64,000 nt of DNA. Source: Istiophorus platypterus (Eukaryota; Chordata; Actinopteri; Istiophoriformes; Istiophoridae). The notes under the pieces were generated by a model. That model did no database searches, had not been told where the DNA came from, and saw nothing but the letters and a program-made list of their open reading frames with translations. The position numbers and the translations under genes are program-made. The stretch's first letter is position 1. Each line of letters opens with the position of its first letter. Below, piece after piece: positions 34,601 through 45,694 of this stretch. The stretch covers positions 8,826,912 through 8,890,911 of the forward strand of contig CM029119.1 in assembly GCA_016859345.1 (NCBI GenBank). The letters run 5' to 3'.

Positions 34601-36142
34601 TATACATGCAATTCTTTCAGCAATCTGATATACTGTATAAGAAATGTCTGACATCACGTGAGAATCTTTTACTTTTATTTTTGCAATTGCTTTTTTAAAT
34701 GTTTTTTTTTTTTACTGTAATTTATAGAAGTAATCAGTTCAGTATAAATTTGACCAAATAGGTGAATCTATTATGTAAAAAGATTTCTCTCAATATTTTT
34801 TTCCCAGGCTATGGATACTAGCAAAAGGAGCAGCAGCAGCAGCAGTTCAGAACACCACGAGGTAAGTTGTTTATCTTGTTTAAACCAGGGCCTACATGTT
34901 GCTAATAATGGTCAAATGATCTTATATTTGTTTCTGTAGACAAATCCCACGCCAAGTCCAACGTCTGATAAAGAAGCCTGGAAAAAACTGACGCACTATC
35001 TCTCAGCTATTCAAAACATCAGTGAGTGCCCACTTGTTTTAATGCACGTGACCTTAAAAACACTGAACGTGCAGACATAGATGTACAAATAAATTCTGTG
35101 CTTGTTTTGCCTCAATATAGGCTCAAAAGTTGAAGTCAAAGAAGAGATCTCCATTGATGACTTGCTCGGCAATGTGAACCGAGCCGCCTACTACCGCTAC
35201 AATGGCTCCTTAACCACCCCTTCATGTAATGAAGCAGTGGTTTGGACAGTCTTTAAAGAGTCTATCAAATTGGACCAAAATCTGGTATGTGTTGAAGATG
35301 TATCAAACACAATGATCCTGAAATTTAAAAAAAAAAGGATAATTAAAAAAAAATAATACTAATAAAAAAATAAATAAAAAAAAAAAGGATAATCTCTCTA
35401 AAGAAACGCTGTTAAGAGTTCTTAACTCAAGTAGTTCCAGTATTATGCCTTGGTGAGTTCATTATATCTCCTTACCAGGAAATTGTTTGTCCCACAGTAT
35501 CACAGGACAATCAAATCAAGTGAGGGGAATTTTTTTTTAATTGTTTTTTTTTTTATCTGTTGCTTTGATTTAAATGCAATGTTGTCAGACTAGTTCGCTT
35601 AAATTCAGCCAAGTATAACTGAGATTAATTAGAGCAGGTAATCTTTCTGCATGCTGTAAGTAATGAACATGTGTATACAGATCTATGTATATGTATTATG
35701 TATATATTACACAACATGAGATATATACAGTCTCATAAGATAGATAATAAAAACACATGTTTAATGTGTTTTCAACGTTTTTGTTTGTTTTTGGTAAATA
35801 CTGTCACGACGCAATGTCTGAATAACTGCTTTCATCAAGGGTTGGCTCATGTTAGGAACATGATTGCTAACTAGTACAGGAACATGATTTTCAAAAAAAA
35901 CAAACGGATGTAGAACAAGTCAAAAAAATGTTTTTAACATCAGTCTTTTAAATAAAAGCTAACATTTGCTTTGACCCCACCAGATGATGCTATTCCCGAG
36001 CCAGGCAGGATATCGCAATGTGTTTCGGCCTACGCAGTCTCTTCATAGCAGGACGGTCTACACCACCAAAGCAGCAGCCAATACACCTGGACCCATCATA
36101 CTGTTTCTGCTGCTGGCATGTCTCTGTGTCATTTCCATTTAA
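28665..36142 (+). CDS. Two-domain CA4-like alpha carbonic anhydrase, secreted/GPI type
   Basis: Zinc enzyme class for reversible CO2 hydration, here with two catalytic domains in one 584-residue frame. Sixteen exons: 28665-28719, 29420-29452, 29552-29728, 29918-30069, 30182-30271, 30402-30468, 31063-31226, 32972-33077, then 33167-33196, 33307-33483, 33597-33751, 33857-33946, 34808-34861, 34940-35021, 35121-35284, 35984-36142. Residues 1-18 are the signal peptide. Domain 1 (about 20-281) has zinc ligands H115, H117 and H141 (QFHFHWG, MHIV), proton shuttle H87 and T223-T224. Domain 2 (about 282-555) has H377, H379, H404, shuttle H349 and T509-T510. Both keep the four CA4-type cysteines (WCYTGC, FCGG, PKC; WCYDDHC, YCGG, PSC). 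The C terminus is a GPI-type hydrophobic tail (PGPIILFLLLACLCVISI). Domain 1 has no such tail. Two separate genes are unlikely because only an 89-bp intron lies between them. Confidence 0.87.
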
Positions 36143-36489
36143 TTTGCATCTGTGAAAAGGTTAACTACCTGGAACCACTGTGAAGAATAGTAGTGTATTG
36201 CACTAATTAGCTTTTTTGCACTGTTTAGATTAATTCAATATTTTAGCAAAACACAGATATTTTAATCATAGTTATATAATCTCATTATCAAGATGTTGGT
36301 AACTGTAGCCTGACCAGCAAAGTCTTCGATTTTTAAAACCTTAATATGGCTTATTATACTCCAAGTTATCAGGCTCTCTATCCAGCCTCATCTCCAGTAG
36401 TAGAAATTTTGTAGCAAAGTGGAGTGGGTACTTAATCTTATCACACACCAATTTTCTTTCTGAAACTTGTTAATAATGTAGTTATTATT

Positions 36490-36495
36490 AATAAA
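36490..36495 (+). terminator. Poly(A) signal of two-domain carbonic anhydrase
   Basis: AATAAA about 350 bp after the stop; a second AATAAA lies at 36659-36664. Confidence 0.55.
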
Positions 36496-36664
36496 AAATG
36501 AGCAATTGTATTTGAGGTAATTAAGACTTGTCTACTATGTTAACCACTAATTACACACAGAAGATGCAAAGAATTTATAATATCAATGATTGTTGTGCAT
36601 TTTATCAGCATGAAATGTATTACTGCAACCAGTGAAAACAATTGTCTCAGCAAGTCTAAATAAA

Positions 36665-39600
36665 TCCACTATAATAACCAAAAACACAACTCAAACAGGC
36701 CATCTTTATGGATTAACTTTATTGGTATAGTGATGGTAGTAGGCGCTAATTTGTTCAACATCATTTCATGTATTAGAAGTTGAAGAGCCACAAACCTACG
36801 GGTAAACCAAAAAGCAAAGGGGTATGGATATATGGGTTAGAGATTACAAGTGTCAGTGTAAATCTTGATCTACATAAAGTAGATTTCACAAAGCTCACTT
36901 CACTTTAAACATGAGTTTATATAATAGTGGGATAAATCATTAAAGTATTTTTTTTTTTGACTAATGTGTATTGAATGGAATTTGATCCATTTGAGTTATC
37001 TTAATCATCCTAAGGTTATCTTAGTCATCAATGCTATTCAGTAGTGTGCAGGATTAAAAACGTGACAACTGTACCAAATATGAATTAAGCATCTGCAGAC
37101 ACATGTAGTTGTGCTGCTGCTGCAAAAGAAAAAAAAAAAAATACAGTAATCCTGCTCTAAAATAGTTGTACACTAGTTGAGTTATGTTTGATCAAACTGA
37201 CAATACTGAGCCCAGTTATATAAACAAGATTTCAAAATACTTCCTGGAGCACGTAGCATGCCCTGCAAATCTGCTGGATCTAACAGTCTGGGCTGCCCTT
37301 TTAGGAGCCGGAGGCAAAATGCCATGTAGAGAATAATCTGTTGAAATGGATGTCTAATACTTGCTTCATCTAAAAGGAAATAGCTACATGACAAAGACTA
37401 AAAACTGAAACACTATTACTTAAATAAAGGCAAGTCTTTCTACCATATGGGAACAAATAAGCAGAAGTGTAGTACTGCAACAACACTGATCTATCTTGCT
37501 TGGTGGGAACTATCCTCAAACGGCAGCAGTTAACCTCCCTGTGACTCAAGAACACAGGACAATACAAGCTGAAAAAGAAACGCACCACATCTGTGAGACA
37601 CCACCACACCTTATAAGTATGAAAATACTCAAGGACATTCAATCCTGACCATCAAACCTGTTTAAAATCTGATAAAACATTCCAACAGCATGGTTGAAAA
37701 GGCTCCTATTATATATCTAAATCATGAGCAAACAAACTGAAATCTACATGACAGAATATAAAATTAATGACAAGCCGACCCCACCCCCACTCACTTGCAT
37801 TACTAAAGTTTGTAAAGTTAAAATGTAGTTGAGTTTGATTGCATCTACTTTAAGTTGCTTTAGACATGAGCATCTATGAAATTAATGCAATGTAAAATCA
37901 TCACATGTACAATGGTCTCCATTCAGCTTTTCTCTCTCTTAGCTCAAAGTGGATGTGTGTTTTTGTTTTTTTTGGATGTTTTATTATCCCATGCATACAG
38001 GCTGTATAAGCATATATAAGTTGCCTCATGTCTGCTGGATATCCAACAATATACATTTGTTAGCTAACATGTCGGCTATGACCGACCTTCCACATATAGC
38101 CAACAGGACAATGTTTCAGAACTTTGTTCTCAATCAAGATGAAACAAGAAAAGCCTCGCATTGTTTAAACATCAAAACACCGCAGTCTCATTTGGAATAT
38201 TATAGCATGTTTTAGAAGACAAAAGGTGCTACAAAATTTTTTATAAAATGAAGCAGGTCATTTCAAGTCATTATTACTGCTCTCACTTGGCAGAAATTGC
38301 TTAAATGCATTTGATATGTTGTCCATTTGTTATCGCCTGTCAAAATTGGAATTGATATTCAGTCTCACAGATTGTGACTGAGGCGGAGGAAGGAAGACGT
38401 AGTCGATGCAAAGCTTTGCTCTCCCTGTTCAAACGCAGGTTTACATTACAGCAACTGCCTGGAGGAATCTGTGGGATCTCTGTTTGCACAACCTCCAGAA
38501 ACACACTCACACAAGCACACACCCTAAACTTTGCTGTATCCTTAAAATACCTGTCGCTCAGGTTTTAGCATTTTCTGTTTTGCATGAGAATAGTGGGGGA
38601 AAAATTCGGGCTGGACATGGGAAAGCCTTTCATTGTTTAAACATTAAATATAGCAATCTTTTTGGCATATTATAACATCTTCTGCTTCAGAACAGCCCTA
38701 AACTTTTAGCAATTCCTGTTACATATGAAGAATTTTCAAGTGAAACCGGTTCCTTAAAGACGGAGCTGCCATTCCCACCAATGGATGGGAGTGGATTTAA
38801 CCTAATTAAAAAAGTATGTATCAACAGAATCACTGAAGACTGGGCAGTGAACAAGGAGATAAATACTTACATATAATCATACAGCCAGTGAAACTGGTTT
38901 TGAAGGGCAAAAAAAACCAAAAACAAAAATCAATTACTATGACACCAGCATGACATCAAAGATTTTCCATTTGGAGTTGAATCTTAGTCAATCAGTCTAT
39001 TCATCCATTTATCTGTAATTATGCAAATGTGTGTAATCATATGGATTAACCATACCATGTGCTTTGGACGGTATGTGCAGCCATCTACCGCAACCTCCTT
39101 TCTGAAATGTTTTGATTCAGTTGCTAAGGTTGACTATCTGCCACGCCCATGGACACATCATTTCGCTAATAAGTACAATATAACATCAACGTCCAAAATT
39201 TTATTTATTCTCTTTTTATAGTAAAAATGCCCAAGTGAGAGTTTCAGCAGTCACCGCACACAGAAAAAAATATTGGTTAATGTTTCCCCCCATGACTGTT
39301 TATACAGATGATCCTATCACATGAGAATACGCTGCTCTGAGACTGCAGTGTTAACCGGTGAGCTCCCAAACTTGATTACCAACCTGACCTAGGTTTAGTC
39401 ATTATTCGGTTTTAATAATCTGAATAATAATAGATTGGTGAGGGAATTTACAGAAAACCTATGTCAAAATCTAGTTTAAACAGCCCAGCAGCAGATTTTT
39501 GCCAGGGTATGGGGTGCAAAGTATGAGGATGTGCACAGAGAAGGAAATGAAGGAGCTTAAATGCATTAACATGTGTCTCAGTGTGTTGCCATTGATTGGA

Positions 39601-40917
39601 TCTCTCTCACTGTATAGTTGAGTATAGACCTGTAGTCAAAGAGCACACATGGCGTCCAGTCAAATAAATCAATTAAAAAAAAGGGGAAAAAAATGTTTTA
39701 TCAAAAAACATTACATCACATTTAAATGAAATCCACAAAAACTACTTTCCTTTCTTTACGCTTCGTGGTTTGATAGAGCACATCTGACTGAAACAAATCA
39801 GAAATAAATCGTATGAAGACACGGGAAGGTTTCTCAAGAGCTTTTATGCTGAGTCCAGAACAGGACTTCCCCAGCACAAGGGAACACAGATAGCACCACT
39901 GTAGTGTGACATTACTATAGTGCCAGAAAATTTGCAAAAAAAGAAATTGGGCTTTAACACAGGAGGCCACTGTTAATTTCTCTATCAGTGAGTATCTTTC
40001 TCTGAACCCAGCCAATTCCTTAGCCAGTAAACCTTAACCATAGCTGTAAGAAGAACCTCTGCTAACGGAGGACGCCTGAGAGCATGCCCAGCCTAGTATT
40101 CTTTGATTTGAAAGATTTATTGATCAGGAAGTAATGCTGAAGAACTTTGACTCCATTTGACCCTGGGTCGTCAGCAAATAAAGTTTTTGAGTTTACTCCT
40201 CCTACTGAAATAAAGCAAAAATGATATGTATTGTTTTTTCATACGGAAAAAGATAGACTACATAATTTTTTAATTTATTTTTTATTTATTTCGCATTTTT
40301 AAGACACTTTCTGAGAAGGTGGCGATGTTTACGCACCTGAAAATGAGTGAAACTCGTTTCAAAAACCTCCCCGTGAAGTAAACTATCCAAAAAAAAAAAA
40401 AACCCAAGCCCTAACTTCTCCAGTCAATTCTTTGCAGGGAGGAGCGAGCTCAGACAGGCTGCTGCTCCGATGGGCTGAGGGAATAAAAAGAGTGAAGGTG
40501 AGGCTCCACAGTGGTTAGAGAACAGAGGAGGTGCAGGTGCGTCAAAGGCAAGAAACTCAGACCAACTGGATTCAGCTGCAGCAGAGAGGTCTGCTCTCGG
40601 TGCCTGAAACGGCCTTTTCTTCTTTTTTTTTTGCAAAACTTCTCATTAGGCTTTGATATTTTAATCATTTGCGTTGGTTTATAATTTTTTTTCTTTAGGA
40701 TTTAAAAAGCTAATGTGTGTGTGGGTTTTTTTTTAAGTTTTCTGTTTTTTTTTTTTGTTTGTTTTTTTTTTTTTTTTACTCAAGCTAAAATCTACTAAGT
40801 TTTCATTTTTCTTCCCAATTTGTTATCATTTGATGTCAATTGTTATTATGAATTTATTAGTTTTGGTTGAAATGAAATTTTAAAAGAAGTTGAGTGGCTT
40901 TTTGACTTCTATCTTAG
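36665..40917. other. Intergenic between carbonic anhydrase genes, plus leader of the second
   Basis: No coding gene seen on either strand. Contains a pair of diverged direct repeats (38150-38215 and 38620-38685). The last 500 bp look like promoter and leader of the downstream gene: AATAAAAAG at about 40481 could act as a TATA-like box, followed by a purine-rich leader and T-rich DNA up to a TATCTTAG acceptor right before the ATG at 40918. Confidence 0.45.
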
Positions 40918-42085
40918 ATGAAGTACCTGGTGGTAGCTGCGCTCGCCTTGTGCGCCCTTGTGCCAAGCGTCCATTGTGCCACAGGCTCAGTCGGTAGGTA
41001 TTTGATCCGGGTTTTTTTCCCACCTTGGGTTTTTTAAAATGATTCAATGGATAACTGCCGCGTCTCTATGAAGACCGTAATGAATAGGTAAAAACTACAT
41101 ATCCCTTTCCTCCTCCAGACTGGTGTTACCATCTGCCAAGCTGCAGTGAGTAATCTCTCTACCATCTCTTAACGGCCACTGTATCAGTTTCAGCCTCACA
41201 TCTCCAGCTACTCAAAGCCTTTGTTTCTGTTTTGTTTCTGTTTTGTTTTTTGTTTATTTTATAGACGACACGACCTGGTCGGTCATCGCTCCCAAATATT
41301 GCAACGGCAGCCGACAGTCGCCCATCGACATCGTGTCAGCGTCGGCCACGGCCAACTCCGACCTGACGGCGTTCACCTTTCACAACTACAGCAGCACCAC
41401 CGCGCTGACAAAGATCACCAACACCGGCAAGACAGGTGAGGAGCGGGTGTGGAAACCTGCGGCCTTTGGTTGGAACAGGAGGGAGGAAGCGTTTTCCAAA
41501 ATGTGCCTTATTTGTTTTTTTTGTTTTCTTTTTTTTTTTTAAAACAAACTTATCATGTTGATGAAACCATTTCTCGTCAGTGGTGAATTAACTTTTCTTT
41601 TTCTTTTTCTTTTTCTTTTCTTTTTTAACCTCCCCCAGTCAAGGTTAACTTGGAAAGCGGGATTAGTGTTTCAGGGGGGGATCTGCCCGGTGACTATCAG
41701 AGCCTGCAGTTCCACCTGCACTGGGGCGATAAAGTCTCTGCCCCCGGCTCTGAGCACACTGTGGACGGCAAGCGCTACGCCATGGAAGTATGTATGGACC
41801 CCCCCCCGATATAAATTAGTAACAGCAATAAATCTATATTAAGATAATTTTTTTTCTTGACTTCCGCAGCTGCACATCGTCAACATCAAGGCTTCGCACA
41901 ACGGAAACATAACCCAGGCTCTCGCAGACCCCACAGGCCTGGCTGCCCTTGGTTTCTTCATCGAGGTGAGAAATGACTCATTCGAGTTTTTGCCAAAGTT
42001 TTTGAGCCTCCACCCTCATCAATCTAAGTATCATCCATTTCTCAGTAAGTATTTGAAAAAGTCAAACGCCACTTTTTTTGTTTTT

Positions 42086-42116
<31 letters not shown>

Positions 42117-42967
42117 TTTACATCCTTTTTCAGCCAAAGATCCCATGTTCCATGCAAGTCTTTGACTCTCACTGCGTCATTTTGGATGTTCTTTGGATGT
42201 TTTAGTGTTGTCACTGCACTTCGTTATCTATTCATGCGAAGGTCCTGAAGTATTTCTTCTTCACTGAGCTTAAAAGAAAAAAAAACATCAACGACAAAAA
42301 ATTGGGCAGTAATTAATCAACCTCTGGACTTTTTCAGGAAATGTCAGGTAGCGGCCAACCTGCAAGCTGGCTCACGTTGACCTCCTACCTGGCCAACATC
42401 ACAAACGGTGGTACGGAAACGTTGTGCTTTTTTTTTCCACTCGAGTAAAATCCGTCCCATTGTTCTGTAATAGTTACGCATCAGCTGCACTTCTTTTGAG
42501 TGGTGAGCGTTTCTGTCCCCAGGCGACTCCGCTTCAATGGCACCTGGCCTCTCGCTGGACGATCTCCTGGACGGGGTGGACCGCACCAAGTATTACCGCT
42601 ACCTGGGCTCCCTGACCACCCCCACTTGCAACGAGGCTGTGGTTTGGACCGTGTTCAAGGAGCCGATCAAAGTCAGCAGAGATTTGGTGAGCTTCGCTCG
42701 TGTGCGCCTTACGCACGGAGGCTTTGCGCAAACGCTCCTGCGGTGTCTGCGCGGCAGCTAACTAGCTCCATGTCTCGTTTCCAGATCGACCTCTTCAGCA
42801 CAACCGTGCGCGTCTCCAACAGCTCATCGCCGTTTATGATCAATGTCTACAGGAACATCCAGCCAGCGCAAGCGGTCTCGACACAACCTGCCAGCAGCGG
42901 CACTGCCTCCACAAGCTGCTACTCTTTGGGGCTGATGGCCCTGAGCCTTGTTCTGGGGAGATCTTAG
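40918..42967 (+). CDS. CA4-like GPI-anchored carbonic anhydrase with Lys at shuttle site
   Basis: Predicted 312-residue extracellular membrane-bound carbonic anhydrase. Eight exons: 40918-40993, 41119-41145, 41265-41435, 41639-41787, 41870-41965, 42338-42410, 42523-42686 and 42785-42967. Residues 1 to about 20 are the signal peptide (YLVVAALALCALVPSVHC). Zinc ligands are H117, H119 and H143 (QFHLHWG, LHIV), the substrate-pocket threonines T229-T230 (GSLTTPTC), and the CA4 cysteines are present (DWCYHLPSC, YCNG). The residue matching CA II His64 is Lys90 (ITNTGKT), as in the slow isozyme CA III. The C terminus, after a small-residue stretch (PASSGTAS), ends in a hydrophobic GPI signal (YSLGLMALSLVLGRS). 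Exon count and phases match each domain of the upstream gene, so all three are tandem relatives, but this one has its own promoter region. The paralogue name is not assigned. Confidence 0.93.
42086..42117. repeat. (ATTT)n microsatellite
   Basis: Seven to eight ATTT units inside the intron between exons 41870-41965 and 42338-42410. Confidence 0.85.
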
Positions 42968-43310
42968 TGCTGATTTCTCAGCAACTTGTTGTATTGCTGG
43001 TGAACTCCCCTCCCCCACCCTTTATGATTTGCCTTTCCAAATTGTTAATGCATAAAGTCTGCACTGAACTACTTTTTTATCATTAGTTTCCTCAGTTCAA
43101 TATGTAGGATATAATATGCACATGGGATCATTCTATCACATCCAAGCAAAACTGAGCCTCCACACCGCAAAAAACTTGTTTTCAAATGTGGCTTGATATA
43201 TTAACAATATCATCAGGGAATGGTTCAAAGAACACTACAAGCAAGGACAGCTGCCTCTGCTCCAATGTGGTTGTCATTCAACAGCCTTTTAATGGTAATG
43301 ACAAGCTGTA

Positions 43311-43316
43311 AATAAA
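43311..43316 (+). terminator. Poly(A) signal of single-domain carbonic anhydrase
   Basis: AATAAA about 345 bp after the stop codon. Confidence 0.6.
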
Positions 43317-45694
43317 CATTCATAATTGAGCTTTTCATCTTCGTACTCGCTGGCACAGCTTGGATATAGAACTTGTGTTGAACACACAATGCACAAGGTT
43401 GTTGTTGTTGTTATTACTATTATTATTATAATGAAGTGTGAACAATTCAGGCATAGCTCATGTTTGCTGCCAAAGCCACACCCAGGTGCCTGAGTAAGGG
43501 ATGTACTTGCACTAAGTTTACAGAGTGGCTGTAGTAATGGTACTTTCGAAATTGTGGAAATTACTGTAATCTGAGTGTGGCCATATGGTTACAGTTTAAA
43601 TCTGCCTTCTACTAGTATCTGAGAATTTTTTTTAAGAAGTCTCTAAATTATAGATTCACAGGATATGATAGTTTTAATTTAATTTTACTTTTGTATGCTT
43701 TTGTTTGACAAGCTGAAGCCAAGATCAACACTGAAAATGAAATCTGTGCTGCCTCTTTCAGTTGGTGTGATGAAGGACTGAGGTGTCAGTGCAATGAACG
43801 CCATTACTTATAATTATATATATATATATACTACATTTTTAACTTTAATCCTGTGTAGCATTATTTGCACATGTAACAGAACTGTGACCTCTTGTTAAAT
43901 GTTTCTAAATTAAAATGATCTTTTGCCAGTCACTTTTCTGAAATTTTAGTTGTACTGTTGAAATTGCTTTTTTTTAATGGCATTGTGTAATTCTATGAAA
44001 TTTAATCTCTATTGTTGCACTTAGACTGAACTTGAGCCAGACTATTGAGACAGAGCTTTTGAGAGCCCACCATTATAGTTCACAGAGTATCACGTTACAT
44101 GAAAGCCAACTATACTTGTCGAAGTTCATCCTGTAATTCCAAGTCTCTCTGCTTCCTTGTAACCGATTCCTCTGAGGTGGCGGCAGCTTCTACAGAATAC
44201 CCATGTGCAAACATAACTGTCTTTGAATAACTTGAATATACTTTGAACAATAGGTTCAATGGTTTCACCTGACAGATTATTAAACAAATATTCCAAGTTA
44301 AATTGAAAAGATACAGGTCTTTGAACTAAGCATGCACGATTTTTCATGTCACTGTAGGGTCTAAACCAAAGTAAGGAATTAAATCAATCATATTTTTAAA
44401 AAAACAAAAAAAGCAGGCTTCCCACATGTATCTCTTTATTTTTAGATTTACAGTTGGTGGTTTAAAATATGAGCCAATAATCTAATATTGAGCCTTTTGA
44501 GCTTAGTAAATTTAAAAGTGTGAACCAAGAACAGAGAACAATAGGCACTAGTCCACCAGGCTTAACAGGTCAGACATTCTTCATTGTGCTCTTCCTCCCC
44601 TTAATTACTTACATATCGTGATTCTCTGTAAGTGTGTCATGGCCCAGATGGGAAGTTTGATCCTAATAAAGATATAAATCAGTGCTCATAAGGGACTGTC
44701 ACTGGAGAATTTATCATATTTGTGTAATGGATGGCTCACTGTGAGATAAGTGCATAGCAAGAATACAGCCTCAGCCTGAGGGTAGGGAGGTCAAGAGATA
44801 ATATTCTAAAGACCAGCAGCTACACTATAACAAAATGTCCATACAAAACCGTGCCTTTATATTCTCTATCTGGCCTAGGCTGAGAAAAACTTTCCATTTT
44901 GTTACATTACATCTTCAGGATTTAGCAACACAGTGACAGTTGTCGGCACAATTATTACAGCTGTAAAAATGTGGCCCCAGGCAAATTCAGTAGTAAAATT
45001 TCATTTAAAAATTGTTGCATGATAGTAATTGCATGAACAAAAATATGAAAAAAAGTCAAAAACAAAGCTTGAATGTATGCGATACTGTAAATTAATTATG
45101 AACCTTAATTATGAGCAAAAAGTGGAAGATGCGGCAGAAACAAAATATATATATATATATTTCTTTTAAGGACTGTATATGTCTGTGTGTATGCACATGT
45201 ATGAATATACTCTGAATTCTAGAAAATGATTTCTGATCAAGTAATTTATGGTTGTACTTAAGCATGTTTGTGTCACCTTTTTACCGACCATACATTAGGT
45301 GGTTCTATAAGACCTCATTATGAGGGAGTAGCCTGCAGGATGGATTTCGGTGTTGAATTTCTATGCATTGTTCTATAGAGACTCCTTGTAATACAATAGT
45401 CAATCTAGAAAAAGGAGGAGGTGATATTCTATAGCAGGATGGAGGGAGGATGAAAAATCAACTATTTACACAGATCAGAAATATGTTCTAAAAAAGCAAA
45501 GTATTCACAGTCACATAAGCCTCGTGTTAGAGTATAAGGCAGGTATTTAACATAGGCTTTTTATGATACTAGTATGCAATTATGATACTAGCTTTGTGGG
45601 TTGATGATGATGTAAACAGCCCCCATTACCCTGATCATCACTGAGGTGCTGTACAAAAAGATCCACGCATCAAACCAATTCCAAAAACAGGTTT
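43317..45694. other. Convergent intergenic region and mmp25 3' UTR
   Basis: The carbonic anhydrase (plus) and mmp25 (minus) converge here. On the minus strand an AATAAA at 44440-44435 could end a 1.25-kb mmp25 3' UTR. Short TA runs lie at 43817-43831 and 45145-45161. Nothing coding is seen. Confidence 0.45.

Noticed and set aside
28665..36142. Reading the region as two separate carbonic anhydrase genes
   Set aside because: Domain 1 lacks a GPI tail, domain 2 lacks a signal peptide, the gap is only 89 bp with clean in-phase splice sites, and no promoter or poly(A) signal lies between.
43720..44350. Possible small minus-strand protein near 44.1-44.3 kb
   Set aside because: No family motif or splice sites; it lies within the likely mmp25 3' flank.
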